Assembly: GCF_036688685.1 (NCBI RefSeq)
Contig: NZ_JAQQPS010000001.1
Location: 304,741 to 368,740 of the forward strand
Length of the DNA stretch: 64,000 nt
From: JALYUM01 sp036688685
Lineage (GTDB): Bacteria; Pseudomonadota; Gammaproteobacteria; Burkholderiales; Burkholderiaceae_D
Reading direction: 5' to 3'
In this document: positions 35,489-43,942 of the stretch, piece after piece
How the letters are laid out: every line of letters begins with the position of its first letter
Position numbering within the stretch: position 1 is the first letter of the stretch
Position numbers and translations under genes: made by a program
The notes under the pieces: generated by a model
Seen by the model: the letters and a program-made list of their open reading frames with translations, nothing else
Databases searched by the model: none
What the model was told of the DNA's origin: nothing

Positions 35489-36657
35489 AGCACCGTGTAA
35501 GCCATCTGGCGATGTTGTTGTGTGCACTGCTGGCGGCGGCGGTGCCGTTGTCTGGCCGGACCGAGCCGCTGTATCGGGTGACCATAGTTGGTCCCGCCAA
35601 TAGTTCGGCCGTCGATATCAACCGGTCCGGCCAAATGGTGGGCAATTTGCAGGATGGAAGCGCGTCCTCGCGTGCATTTTTCTATGATGGCAATACGGTC
35701 CAGGATCTCGGTACGCTCCCGGGATCCGGCTACAGCATTGCAGGGGGAGTGAACGATAGCGGCACGGTGGTGGGCACCGCCGGTCCATCCGGCACATTCC
35801 AGTTACGCCAGGGCTTCTTGTATGCCAACGGGGTACTTGCGAATATCTCCCCCTCACCGGAAAGCATGGCCACCGATATCAATAATGTCGGGACCGCTGT
35901 GGGGATGGCGTTAATCACCAATAACTACGATCCTGAGGGGTCGCTGGCGAACCATGCAGTCACTTTCTTCAACGGCTGGTCAGGCGACCTGACGAACGCA
36001 ATCGGCTTCCCGAACATGGTAAGCGAGGCGAACGATATCAATGAAGACGGCCATGCGGTGGGAACCATACACGACGCTTACAATTTTGGCGTGCCCGTCG
36101 CGTTCATGTATCGCGATGGTGTCACGCTCTACCTCGGGATGGGCGAGAATTGGTACGGCGTTGCCTCCGCCATCAACAAGCACGATCAGGTGGCCGGTCA
36201 TTCATATGGCATGTTGGAGGATGGCGGCGCCGACATCACGCGGATGCATGCCGCAATGTACGACGACGGCGCGGCCAAGGACCTCGGTGCGATGCGCGAA
36301 GGCGGGAACAGCGCGGCATGGGATATCAACGATGCCGGACACGTGGTGGGCTGGACCGATACGATTGCAGGTGTCGGTGCATTTCTTTATCTGAATGGTG
36401 AAATGGTCTTGCTGGATTCCTTGATTGATCCTGCTTCAGGCTGGACCATCCAGGATGCTCAGGCCATTAATGATGATGACCAGATTGCTGCGACCGCCTG
36501 CATGGCCGGTATTTGCCAAGCGGTGCGGCTCGACCCGCTCACCGCAGTGCCGGAGCCATCGCAATGGGGTATGTGGGGTGCTGGCGCGTTGCTTCTGTTG
36601 TGCCGGCGCGCACAGAGGGCGGGGCGGGACCGGGTTGTGTGTTCACGATGCGGTTAA
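35485..36657 (+). CDS. HAF-repeat PEP-CTERM sorted surface protein (copy 2)
   Basis: 390 residues. It resembles the preceding gene: signal peptide (MKHRVSHLAMLLCALLAAAV), HAF repeats (DINRSGQMVGN, VNDSGTVVGTA, DINNVGTAVG, DINEDGHAVGT, DINDAGHVVGW) and a PEP-CTERM end (VPEPSQWGMWGAGALLLLC with RRAQR). The penultimate block, LDSLIDPASGWTIQDAQ, is nearly the same as LDSLIDPDSGWTIQNAE in copy 1, indicating tandem duplication. Translation is coupled through ATGA. After the sorting signal a further tail (AGRDRVVCSRCG) runs on, longer than usual. Confidence 0.88.
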   Translation: MKHRVSHLAMLLCALLAAAVPLSGRTEPLYRVTIVGPANSSAVDINRSGQMVGNLQDGSASSRAFFYDGNTVQDLGTLPGSGYSIAGGVNDSGTVVGTAGPSGTFQLRQGFLYANGVLANISPSPESMATDINNVGTAVGMALITNNYDPEGSLANHAVTFFNGWSGDLTNAIGFPNMVSEANDINEDGHAVGTIHDAYNFGVPVAFMYRDGVTLYLGMGENWYGVASAINKHDQVAGHSYGMLEDGGADITRMHAAMYDDGAAKDLGAMREGGNSAAWDINDAGHVVGWTDTIAGVGAFLYLNGEMVLLDSLIDPASGWTIQDAQAINDDDQIAATACMAGICQAVRLDPLTAVPEPSQWGMWGAGALLLLCRRAQRAGRDRVVCSRCG

Positions 36658-36718
36658 GCCTGAAGGGTTTGGCAGGCGGCCGCCCTGCAGGTCGCACCGG
36701 CGGGTGAGTGTATCTGTC

Positions 36719-36744
36719 AAAAAAATTCCCGCACAGGGCGGGAA
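36719..36744 (-). terminator. Terminator after the small lipoprotein gene
   Basis: TTCCCGC-acagg-GCGGGAA with seven A on the plus strand, the U-tract for minus-strand transcripts from the gene ending at 36809. Confidence 0.75.
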
Positions 36745-36808
36745 CCATTGCTTACTAGCTTGCTTGACGAATCGCCTGCAGGTGCGCGTCACCAGTTCAG
36801 CGCGCCGC

Positions 36809-37069
36809 TCAGTGCGATTCAGTCGGGCATCGCGCACCAGGGTTATCGGCGGCATTCGTGCCATCCGCCGCCATATTGGTGGCGCAATTGACCGGCGCGG
36901 CGCCACGCGCGGTAATGCTCTCGTCTCCTTTGGCCGGGTCGCCTGCGGCGGTCATGCCAGTGCCACTGCTACCCATTGCACCGTCGCTGTTCATGGGGGT
37001 GGTATTGCAGGCAGCCAGCGTCAACGCCATCATGCCGCCAAGGATCATGCCGGGGATCGTCGTTTTCAT
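36809..37069 (-). CDS. Small lipoprotein of unknown function
   Basis: 86 residues. A lipoprotein signal (MKTTIPGMILGGMMALTL, lipobox LAAC) is followed by a Ser/Gly/Ala-rich mature part ending with two more cysteines (VNCATN and ARCPTESH) which could form a disulfide. GGAG lies 6 bases before the second of two adjacent ATG codons, so that start is used. No family is recognised. It stands alone between the HAF genes and tRNA-Lys. Confidence 0.7.
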   Translation of the reverse strand: MKTTIPGMILGGMMALTLAACNTTPMNSDGAMGSSGTGMTAAGDPAKGDESITARGAAPVNCATNMAADGTNAADNPGARCPTESH

Positions 37070-37240
37070 CATTGCTCCAGAAGTGGTGTAGATGCATTGA
37101 TCATCGATCCAAATACCGGAATGACCAATAGGCGCAGGTCGTTTGTCCATGTAGGAGAAAATACGACAATCTTTCTAAGATTAAATAGTCTGTAACGAAT
37201 TTTTAATTTAAAACGACGCGCCACGATCGCTGCTGCCAAA

Positions 37241-37281
37241 ACAAAAAAGCAGTAACGATTTCTCGTTACTGCTTTTTTGTT
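37241..37281. terminator. Perfect 19-bp hairpin downstream of tRNA-Lys
   Basis: AACAAAAAAGCAGTAACGA and its exact complement flank a 3-base loop. A6 and T6 runs inside both arms make it a terminator in either direction. It follows tRNA-Lys on the minus strand and would end any tol-pal-tRNA transcript. Confidence 0.85.
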
Positions 37282-37294
37282 TACTGCATATTCG

Positions 37295-37370
37295 TGGTAG
37301 GCCGTGCGGGATTCGAACCTGCGACCAACGGATTAAAAGTCCGCTGCTCTACCAGCTGAGCTAACGACCC
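37295..37370 (-). tRNA. tRNA-Lys (anticodon TTT)
   Basis: 76 bases with encoded CCA. The acceptor pairs GGGTCGT with ACGGCCT, the D-arm has TAGCTCAGCTGGTAGA, the anticodon loop is CTTTTAA (anticodon at 37335-37337 on the plus strand) and the T-arm has GGTTCGAATCC. It lies 83 bases downstream of cpoB in the same direction, an order also known in E. coli. Confidence 0.97.
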
Positions 37371-37453
37371 GAAGAAGCAAGATTATAGGGGGTTGACCCA
37401 ATTCTGTCAAATGCTCACACCCACAAACTTGCCGCTAAGTGCATTCGAGCCGT

Positions 37454-38215
37454 TTATTTCAGGACGGTCAGGCGATCCTTGGCAGTAGCGGCGGAAGCCG
37501 ACTCAGGATATTTCTTGATCAGTGCCTGCAAGGTCTTCTTTGCGCTGACCTTGTCCTTCTGTTCGATGTAGCAGCTGGCGATATTGAGCATGGCGTCCGG
37601 CGCCTTGGCGCTGGTCGGGTAGGTGTTCACCACGACTTGCTGGGCCGCGATGGCACTCTTGCAGTCGCGCTGCGTGTAATAGGCGTTGCCCAGCCAGTAC
37701 TGGGCGTTCGACGCATAGGCCGACTCCGGATAGCGGCGCACGAATTGCTGCAGCGAGGTAACGGCCGCCTCGTATTGGCCGGATGTGAATTGTCCGTAGG
37801 CAGCGTCATACGCCTGCTTTTCGTTTGGCAAAACTTCGGCGGCCTGGCCATCGATGGTTTCCTGGCGCGGCTCGAGTTTCTTGATGCGCGCATCAAGGTC
37901 TGTGTAGTAGTCGCGCTGGCGCTTTTGCGCGGTGGCGATATCGTTGGCCAGCACTTCCAGCTGGCCGCGCAGGCGCGCGATTTCCTGGTTGGTTTGCTCG
38001 TTGACGGCGAGCATGTCGAGTGCGGCGGTTTTGTCGGACTTGGTGTCGATGCGCGCATTCAGGTCGCGCGACAGATTATCGACTTTGGCGCGCAGGTCGA
38101 GGATCGCCTTGCGTGCCTCATCGTCATCCAGCAGGCCGGCATTCGCGTGCAGCGGCAGCCAGGCAGTCATGGCCAACAAGGCGCAGGCAAGGCGGGAAGG
38201 GGACAATTTGATCAT
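37454..38215 (-). CDS. cpoB: Cell division coordinator CpoB (YbgF)
   Basis: 253 residues. A signal peptide ends near residue 26 (PLHANA). Residues about 30-105 form the N-terminal trimerising coiled coil (AILDLRAKVDNLSRDL); the C-terminal half holds TPR repeats with QYWLGNAYYTQRDCKSAI and DAMLNIASCYIEQKDKVSAKK. CpoB couples PBP1B activity with Tol-mediated outer membrane constriction in the periplasm. It is the last gene of the tol-pal operon, separated from pal by a segment containing two GGCGCGCC palindromes. Confidence 0.95.
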   Translation of the reverse strand: MIKLSPSRLACALLAMTAWLPLHANAGLLDDDEARKAILDLRAKVDNLSRDLNARIDTKSDKTAALDMLAVNEQTNQEIARLRGQLEVLANDIATAQKRQRDYYTDLDARIKKLEPRQETIDGQAAEVLPNEKQAYDAAYGQFTSGQYEAAVTSLQQFVRRYPESAYASNAQYWLGNAYYTQRDCKSAIAAQQVVVNTYPTSAKAPDAMLNIASCYIEQKDKVSAKKTLQALIKKYPESASAATAKDRLTVLK

Positions 38216-38289
38216 GGGAACTCTCTCGATGGCGGAAAGGAAAACGGGGCGTCAGCAGTCTGCACTGCTGAACACCCCGCTGTCAATCA

Positions 38290-38307
38290 GGCGCGCCGTG
38301 GCGCGCC
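38290..38307. repeat. Twin GGCGCGCC palindromes between pal and cpoB
   Basis: Two identical self-complementary octamers separated by GT. The pair can fold as a hairpin with a minimal loop in the intercistronic segment of the tol-pal transcript. Confidence 0.6.
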
Positions 38308-38316
38308 AGGAATCGC

Positions 38317-38844
38317 TTACTGGTACACGATGTCAGCGCGGCGGTTCTCGGCCCATGCTGCTTCGTCGCTGCCAGTTGCTTTTGGCTTTTCTTCACCCAG
38401 CGACACGGCTTCCATTTGTGCATCCGACACGCCCAGCGAGTTCATCGACTTGCGTACGGCTTCGGCACGCTTCTGGCCCAGGGCCAGGTTGTACTCGGTG
38501 CCGCCGCGTTCGTCGGTGTTGCCCTGGATCAGGATCTTGCGCGACGTGTTTTTGGTCAGGTAGCTGGAATGGTTCTCAACCACTGGCTTGCCATCGGCGC
38601 GCACGGTGTAGCTGTCGAAATCGAAGTACACGCTGCGGTTGGCCAACACGCCTTTTGGATCGTTCAGCGGATCGGTCGCGCCGGTGTCGACTGGACGGAT
38701 ATCGCGGTCGTTGGCAGGCTGCGACACGGTTGCTGGCACGCTACGGTCGGCTACTGGCGTGTCATTGAGTTTGACTGGGGTCTTGCAAGCTGCCAGCAGG
38801 GCTGCGCTCGTGATGATGAACGCTAAGCTTTTGAAATGTTGCAT
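38317..38844 (-). CDS. pal: Peptidoglycan-associated lipoprotein Pal
   Basis: 175 residues. A lipoprotein signal with lipobox LAAC (Cys20) anchors it in the outer membrane. The OmpA-like domain occupies about 65-175 with VYFDFDSYTVR, LIQGNTDERGGTEYNLALGQKRAEAVR and the terminal NRRADIVY, the diaminopimelate-binding motifs. Pal ties the outer membrane to peptidoglycan and to TolB. AGGAG precedes the start. It follows tolB after 28 bases. Confidence 0.97.
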   Translation of the reverse strand: MQHFKSLAFIITSAALLAACKTPVKLNDTPVADRSVPATVSQPANDRDIRPVDTGATDPLNDPKGVLANRSVYFDFDSYTVRADGKPVVENHSSYLTKNTSRKILIQGNTDERGGTEYNLALGQKRAEAVRKSMNSLGVSDAQMEAVSLGEEKPKATGSDEAAWAENRRADIVYQ

Positions 38845-38872
38845 GGTTTTTTTCTCCTGGTCGATGTGAAGT

Positions 38873-40138
38873 TTACTTCATGAAAGGACCCCAGTTGGGC
38901 TCCCGAATATTGCCTGCATTCGTGCTCAGGCGTTGTTTGATGCGGCCGTCGGTCGATACCACGGCCAGACCAGTGCGTCCGCCGCCCTTGGTGGCGTACA
39001 TGATGTACTTGCCGTTCGGCGAAAAACTCGGTTCCGTGGCGCCATCGGCGAGACGCAACTCCTGGCCACTGGCCAGGTCCATCGCGAACAGCGAATAGCC
39101 GCCGTCGCGCTGCGAGATCCAGGCCAGCGTTTTGCCGTCCGAGGCCACCCGCGGGCTGATATTGTAACTACCATTGAACGTTACCCGCGTCGCATTGCCG
39201 CCACTGGCCGGCATTTTATACACTTGCGGACCGCCGCTGCGGTCGCTGGTGAAATAAATTGACTGGCCGTCGCTTGAGAATTGCGGTTCGGTGTCGATGC
39301 CATTGCTGTTCGACAGGCGGCGCAGGCCGCTGCCGTCGGCATTCACCGAATACACCTGGTAATGGCCGTCCTTCGAAAGAGCGATGGCCAGCTTGCTGCC
39401 GTCGGGCGACCATGATGGCGCCGAGTTGCTGCCTTTCTGGTTCGACACCACGGTGCGCTGGCCGGTCACGAGGTTTTGCACGTAGATGACGGGTTTGCGC
39501 AGCTCGAACGAAACGTAGGCCACTTTGCCGCCATCCGGCGACCAGGCCGGCGAGATGATCGGTTCATTCGAGCGCACCGCCACTTGCATGCCCTCGCCAT
39601 CGGCGTCGGCGACAACCAGGCGGTAATCCCTGGCCGCGCGGTTTTCATTGACGTAAGCGATGCGCGTGGCGAAGGCGCCGCGCGTGCCAGTCATTTTTTG
39701 GTAGATATCGTCGGCAATCTTATGGGCCGACAAGCGCGTGTATTTCTCCGTCACGCCCTGCGACAACGTAGACAGCTGGCTGCCCTTGACCGTATCGAGC
39801 AGCTTATAGCGCACTTCGAATTTGCCATCGGCCAATTTTTGTACGCTACCGACGACCAGCGCATCGGCGCCGCGGCCTTTCCAGGCGCCATAGTCGACAC
39901 TGGCGGTCTCGGAAATGACGGTGCCGGCATCGATGACCTTGAACACGCCGCTGCGCTCGAGGTCGGCTTTGATAATGGCGGACACTTGTGCCGGTGCCAC
40001 GGATTCATCGGCGAAACCGGCGACGGCGATCGGGATCTGGTTGCTGCCGACACCGGCAATTTCAACGCGTAACTGTGCCTGCGCCGTGGCGCTTGCCAGC
40101 AGTGCCGCACTGATCAGGAATGGGGAAATTTTTTTCAT
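38873..40138 (-). CDS. tolB: Tol-Pal system periplasmic protein TolB
   Basis: 421 residues. A signal peptide (MKKISPFLISAALLASATAQA) precedes the TolB N-terminal domain (about 22-160) and a six-bladed beta-propeller made of repeats like SPAWSPDGGKVAYVSF, APSWSPDGSKLAIALS, EPQFSSDGQSIYFTSD and EPSFSPNGKYIMYAT. TolB shuttles between Pal and the TolA complex during outer membrane constriction. A ribosome site AGAGAGA lies before the start. It is preceded by tolA across 30 bases. Confidence 0.97.
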   Translation of the reverse strand: MKKISPFLISAALLASATAQAQLRVEIAGVGSNQIPIAVAGFADESVAPAQVSAIIKADLERSGVFKVIDAGTVISETASVDYGAWKGRGADALVVGSVQKLADGKFEVRYKLLDTVKGSQLSTLSQGVTEKYTRLSAHKIADDIYQKMTGTRGAFATRIAYVNENRAARDYRLVVADADGEGMQVAVRSNEPIISPAWSPDGGKVAYVSFELRKPVIYVQNLVTGQRTVVSNQKGSNSAPSWSPDGSKLAIALSKDGHYQVYSVNADGSGLRRLSNSNGIDTEPQFSSDGQSIYFTSDRSGGPQVYKMPASGGNATRVTFNGSYNISPRVASDGKTLAWISQRDGGYSLFAMDLASGQELRLADGATEPSFSPNGKYIMYATKGGGRTGLAVVSTDGRIKQRLSTNAGNIREPNWGPFMK

Positions 40139-40168
40139 CTGTCTCTCTGCAAAAGGGGCGCGGTGCGC

Positions 40169-41182
40169 TCAGTTCAAGTCCTTCATCGAGAATCCAACCT
40201 CGAGGGATCGTTCTACCGTACCATCTTTCTTCTTGGGCAGTGGTGACGATTTGTTAATGGCATTTTCCACGGCCCGGTCGAATTCGGGAATGCCGCTGCT
40301 TTTCGTTTTACGCACCGAGATGATTTCACCGGTCGGCAATTGCTCGACATGGAACACCACTTTCGGATTGCCCGGCACCTCGGTATCGCCGGCATATGAC
40401 GAGCGGCTCTTGATCGCGCTGGTAATACTGGCGACATAACCCGAGTCGCTGCGTGGCGCCGTCGATTTGGCTGCTGTGCCGTTGGTGCCATTGCCGGCCT
40501 GGCCGGTCATCCTGCGCAGTTCAGCCTCACGCATCGCCGCGATGGTTTTATTTTCAGCCGCGTCTTTCGCTTTCGCCAGCTTTTCCGCCGCTTTCTTTTT
40601 CTCGGCAGCGAGCTTTTCCAGATCTTTTTTATCTGCCAGCTTGTCGGCCAATTCTTTCGCCTTTTTGTCTGCCAACGCCTGCGCCTTTTTATCCGCCAGC
40701 TCCTGCGCCTTTTTCTCGGCCAGTTTCTCTGCTTTTTCGCGTGCTTTTTTGTCGGCCAGGTCCTGGCGCTTCTGTTCTTCGCGTTCGGCCAGTTCGCGTT
40801 CTTTACGTTCTTCTTCGCGCTGCAGTTTGCGCTGCTTCTCTCGCTCCAGCGCAATATCCGGCGGCTTCGGCGGGTCCTTGACTTCGACCGGCGGCGCTGG
40901 TGGCGGCGCCACTTTCGGCGCCGGCAACGGTTCCGGCTCAGGCGGCGGCGCGACCTGTTCGACTGGCGTTGGCGTTGGTTCCGGCGGTGCTGCCGCCTGT
41001 GTTTTCATGTCCCACACTTCCGCTTCGACCGACACCGGCTCGGTACTTTGCCAGCTCACGCCGATCCACAAAAACGCCAGCAACGCGGCATGCACCGCCG
41101 CCGCCATGCCGATCGACGGCCAGCGGTTCGGTTCCGGCGGCACCTGGTACGGTGCGCCTGGCTTGGGCAGGGCCGCGCTCAC
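40169..41182 (-). CDS. tolA: Tol-Pal system inner membrane protein TolA
   Basis: 337 residues. A single membrane segment is at about 23-44 (SIGMAAAVHAALLAFLWIGV), then a Pro-rich stretch (about 65-105). Next comes the long Lys/Ala/Glu helical domain (about 108-215) with tandem blocks of the type AEKKAQELADKKA, and finally the globular TonB/TolA C-terminal domain (KVVFHVEQLPTGEIISVRK). TolA reaches across the periplasm to TolB-Pal using proton force from TolQR. The start overlaps the tolR stop in ATGA. Confidence 0.96.
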   Translation of the reverse strand: MSAALPKPGAPYQVPPEPNRWPSIGMAAAVHAALLAFLWIGVSWQSTEPVSVEAEVWDMKTQAAAPPEPTPTPVEQVAPPPEPEPLPAPKVAPPPAPPVEVKDPPKPPDIALEREKQRKLQREEERKERELAEREEQKRQDLADKKAREKAEKLAEKKAQELADKKAQALADKKAKELADKLADKKDLEKLAAEKKKAAEKLAKAKDAAENKTIAAMREAELRRMTGQAGNGTNGTAAKSTAPRSDSGYVASITSAIKSRSSYAGDTEVPGNPKVVFHVEQLPTGEIISVRKTKSSGIPEFDRAVENAINKSSPLPKKKDGTVERSLEVGFSMKDLN

Positions 41183-41613
41183 TTGGTGGCCAGCCCGACT
41201 CGGTTGATACCCATCTTTTTCGCTTCCGAAATCAGCTGGATCACGTCGTCATATTTACTTTCGCGGTCGCCCGCGATCAGCACTGGATAGTCGGGATGCT
41301 CTTCATGCAGGCTGCGCAGGCGCTTCAACAAGGCCGGGCGATTTGGCAGATTTTCCGCCGTGCTGGAATTTTTGCCATTCACGCCGATTGCCAGCGTCGT
41401 ATCGGGTTTCAGCACGACCTGGATGTAATCGTCCGGTGGTAACGCCGATTTCTCCGCGTTCGGCAAATTGATCACGCTCGGACTGTTCGCCGGCGGAATC
41501 ACCATGAAAATAATCAGCAGGACCAGCATCACGTCGATGTACGGCACCACGTTGATTTCGGATTTGTATTTGCGTTTGCGTCCGCTGCGCAGGCTGCTGG
41601 AAAAAGCTGACAT
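41179..41613 (-). CDS. tolR: Tol-Pal system protein TolR (ExbD-like)
   Basis: 144 residues. The single transmembrane helix VVPYIDVMLVLLIIFMVIPP (about 21-40) carries the proton-conducting Asp27 expected in TolR/ExbD. The periplasmic domain follows, ending SEAKKMGINRVGLATK. With TolQ it forms the proton channel energising TolA. It is 12 bases after tolQ and overlaps tolA by four bases. Confidence 0.96.
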   Translation of the reverse strand: MSAFSSSLRSGRKRKYKSEINVVPYIDVMLVLLIIFMVIPPANSPSVINLPNAEKSALPPDDYIQVVLKPDTTLAIGVNGKNSSTAENLPNRPALLKRLRSLHEEHPDYPVLIAGDRESKYDDVIQLISEAKKMGINRVGLATK

Positions 41614-41625
41614 GGCCGGCTCCGC

Positions 41626-42309
41626 TTAGTGCGACTGGCGCTGCAAGATATTCGAGAACTCTTCGACGAAACTCTCGAAGCGAATAGCCAGACGGTCGAT
41701 ATCGTGACTGAAGCGGTTATATGCCACCACCGCAGGAATCGCTGCGAACAGGCCGATGGCTGTCGCGATCAGCGCTTCGGCAATGCCGGGCGCCACCGCG
41801 GCCAGCGTCGCTTGCTGGACATTGGCCAGGCCGCGGAATGCATTCATGATGCCCCACACGGTGCCGAGCAAGCCGATGTACGGCGAAACGGAACCGACCG
41901 ACGCCAGGAAGTTCAGGTGCACGTCGAGCGCGTCGAGTTCGCGTTGAAACGCGGCGCGCATGGCGCGACGGGCGCCATCGAGGACCGCGCCCATGTCGAG
42001 CGCATCGCGCGAGGCTTGCTTGCCCTTGATGAATTCGCCCATGCCCGACTCGAAAATGCGCGCCAGAGCGCCATTCTGGTCGCGCTGGCTGGTGGCGCTC
42101 TGGTGCAGCGTGTTCAAGTTGCCGCCCGCCCAAAAGCTGCGCTCGAACTGTTCGGTCTGGCGACGCGCGGCACGGATCGCGAACATCTTGCGGAAGATAT
42201 ACGTCCAGCTGGTCAGCGAGACGATCAACAGCAGGGCCATGATCAATTGCACAATCAAGTGCGCATTGCTAATCAGGGCAAGGAAAGAAAGGTCTTGGGC
42301 TACATTCAT
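41626..42309 (-). CDS. tolQ: Tol-Pal system protein TolQ (ExbB-like)
   Basis: 227 residues with three membrane segments (about 15-35, 130-155 and 165-190). GLLGTVWGIMNAFRGLAN and PGIAEALIATAIGLFAAIPAVVAYN are the MotA/TolQ/ExbB signatures containing the channel Thr residues. The start at 42309 gives the family-sized protein (E. coli TolQ has 230); a longer frame to 42360 would overlap the upstream ybgC gene. Confidence 0.95.
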   Translation of the reverse strand: MNVAQDLSFLALISNAHLIVQLIMALLLIVSLTSWTYIFRKMFAIRAARRQTEQFERSFWAGGNLNTLHQSATSQRDQNGALARIFESGMGEFIKGKQASRDALDMGAVLDGARRAMRAAFQRELDALDVHLNFLASVGSVSPYIGLLGTVWGIMNAFRGLANVQQATLAAVAPGIAEALIATAIGLFAAIPAVVAYNRFSHDIDRLAIRFESFVEEFSNILQRQSH

Positions 42310-42331
42310 CGGGAGGCGATCAGAAGGTTGT

Positions 42332-42736
42332 TCAAGTTGCACGCATTTTAGCAGCGGCATCGTCAGGAATGGCGCGCGCCCGGAGGGACGTCAAATCGAC
42401 GCAGCCGACTTTTACGTGGGCCGACGCCAGTAATTGTTCGCCGCGCAGGGCTTGCTGGGAAAACAGCACGGATGCGCGACCGAGTTTGGCAATGGCGAGC
42501 GTCAGCGTGAGCTCGTCGTCGAGGCGCGCCGATGCGTGGTAATCGATCTGCACGCTGCGCACCACGAAGCCGGCGCCATGCTCATCGATCAATGCCTGCT
42601 GCCCAACGTCCAGCGCGCGCAGCCACTCGGTACGCGCGCGTTCAAAGAATTTCAGGTAATTCGCGTAGTACACGATGCCACCGGCGTCGGTATCTTCGTA
42701 ATAGACCCGGACCGGCCAGGTGAACAGGGAGGGCAT
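42332..42736 (-). CDS. ybgC: Acyl-CoA thioesterase YbgC (hotdog fold)
   Basis: 134 residues. The hotdog-fold thioesterase motif YEDTDAGGIVYYANYLKFFERARTEWL, with the catalytic Asp, lies near residues 12-38. E. coli YbgC hydrolyses acyl-CoA thioesters and its gene is also first in the tol-pal operon. ATG at 42736 is used; a TTG four codons upstream is the alternative. The 22-base gap to tolQ supports cotranscription. Confidence 0.93.
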   Translation of the reverse strand: MPSLFTWPVRVYYEDTDAGGIVYYANYLKFFERARTEWLRALDVGQQALIDEHGAGFVVRSVQIDYHASARLDDELTLTLAIAKLGRASVLFSQQALRGEQLLASAHVKVGCVDLTSLRARAIPDDAAAKMRAT

Positions 42737-42914
42737 GAGACGTGCCAATAAATGAATACGGGAAACATTTTACGCCAGCGAGCTTATGTTCGCCAGCGTA
42801 CATTCAAGTTACAACTGAATAAGGCTACCTTCATGTGACAATGCAGCAAAGAACTGTAACATTTACTAACAGCTGGGGCCGCACCTGATACTTGCGTCCC
42901 CGCCATCGGCAGCG

Positions 42915-43664
42915 TCAAGCCTGGCGCTTGATGTTAAAAGGCGCGAAACCCTGGCACGTCGGCATCATTTCGATGAAGTTGACGTTGATGTGCGGCGGCA
43001 GGGTGGCCAGCCAGTAGGCGGTGGCTGCGATGTCTTCGGCCGTCAGCGGCGTGGTGCCCTCATAGACTTTGGCGGCCTTTTCGTCATCGCCCTTGAAGCG
43101 GACATTTGAAAACTCGGTGCCGCCGCACATGCCCGGCGCCAGATTGGTCGCGCGCACGCCCGTGCCCACCAGGTCGGCGCGCAAATTGAGCGTGAACTGG
43201 TCGACGAAGGCCTTGGTCGCGCCATACACATTGCCGCCCGGGTAAGGGAAGCGCCCGGCCACGGAACCCAGGTTGATGATCAGGCCGGTGCCCCGTTCCA
43301 CCATGGCCGGCAGGACGGCGTGCGTCATTGTCACCAGGCCGGAACAATTGGTGGCGATCATGGTTTCCCAGTTCTCCAGCGGGGCTTCCTGCGCCGGCTC
43401 GGTGCCGAGGGCCAGGCCGGCATTATTGATCAGCACGTCGATCTGGCGCCACGATTGCGGCAGCAGCGCCATCGCTTCCTCGATCGACGCCTTGCTGGTT
43501 ACATCGAGTTCGACCGGCAGCGCCGAGTCGCCCAGTTCGGCGGCCAGGGCGGTCAGGCGGTCCATCCGGCGCGCGCCCAAGACTACCTGGTGGCCATTCT
43601 TGACGAAAATACGCGCCATCGCGGCGCCGAAGCCGGCTGAAGCGCCAGTGATGAAAACGATCAT
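42915..43664 (-). CDS. ydfG: YdfG-type NADP-dependent 3-hydroxy acid dehydrogenase (SDR)
   Basis: 249 residues, matching the 248 of E. coli YdfG. TGASAGFGAAMARIF binds the cofactor, VLINNAGLALG follows, the catalytic Tyr/Lys lie in NVYGATKAFVDQF, and the family end LPPHINVNFIEMMPTCQGFAPFN is present, with GTEFSNVRFKGDDEKA as in YdfG. It oxidises L-allo-threonine and reduces malonic semialdehyde in E. coli. AAGGAT precedes the start at 43664; the longer frame upstream is not supported. Divergent from glyA. Confidence 0.93.
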   Translation of the reverse strand: MIVFITGASAGFGAAMARIFVKNGHQVVLGARRMDRLTALAAELGDSALPVELDVTSKASIEEAMALLPQSWRQIDVLINNAGLALGTEPAQEAPLENWETMIATNCSGLVTMTHAVLPAMVERGTGLIINLGSVAGRFPYPGGNVYGATKAFVDQFTLNLRADLVGTGVRATNLAPGMCGGTEFSNVRFKGDDEKAAKVYEGTTPLTAEDIAATAYWLATLPPHINVNFIEMMPTCQGFAPFNIKRQA

Positions 43665-43757
43665 GGGGGTTATCCTTGGCTGGGTTGAAGCGTGCGATTG
43701 TAGCCGAAATGGCAGCCTTGCCGCGGCGCGCAGGGCGTCGCCCGGCTGGGCATTTCC

Positions 43758-43786
43758 TTGCCCTCGGGGGGGATCTCCCTTACAAT
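43758..43786 (+). promoter_or_regulatory. Candidate sigma-70 promoter of glyA
   Basis: TTGCCC (43758-43763), 17 bases, TACAAT (43781-43786). It predicts a transcript start near 43793 and an untranslated leader of about 150 bases before glyA. A smaller possible ORF in the leader is not supported. Confidence 0.5.
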
Positions 43787-43942
43787 CGCGGCTCCATTTG
43801 CGCCTCAAGCGACTGGCGGCACGGGTGCCTGCCAGCTGCCCTACAGACCGGCCGTGACTGTCCCGGCGGTCCTGCATTGCCCACGCATTGCCCAGATTTG
43901 CGCTGCACCATGCGCCCGCATTCTTATCGATTGGAGTTGTTC

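Noticed and set aside
37070..37240. Extra small gene between the lipoprotein and tRNA-Lys
   Set aside because: No ribosome site plus open frame; only AT-rich spacer is seen.
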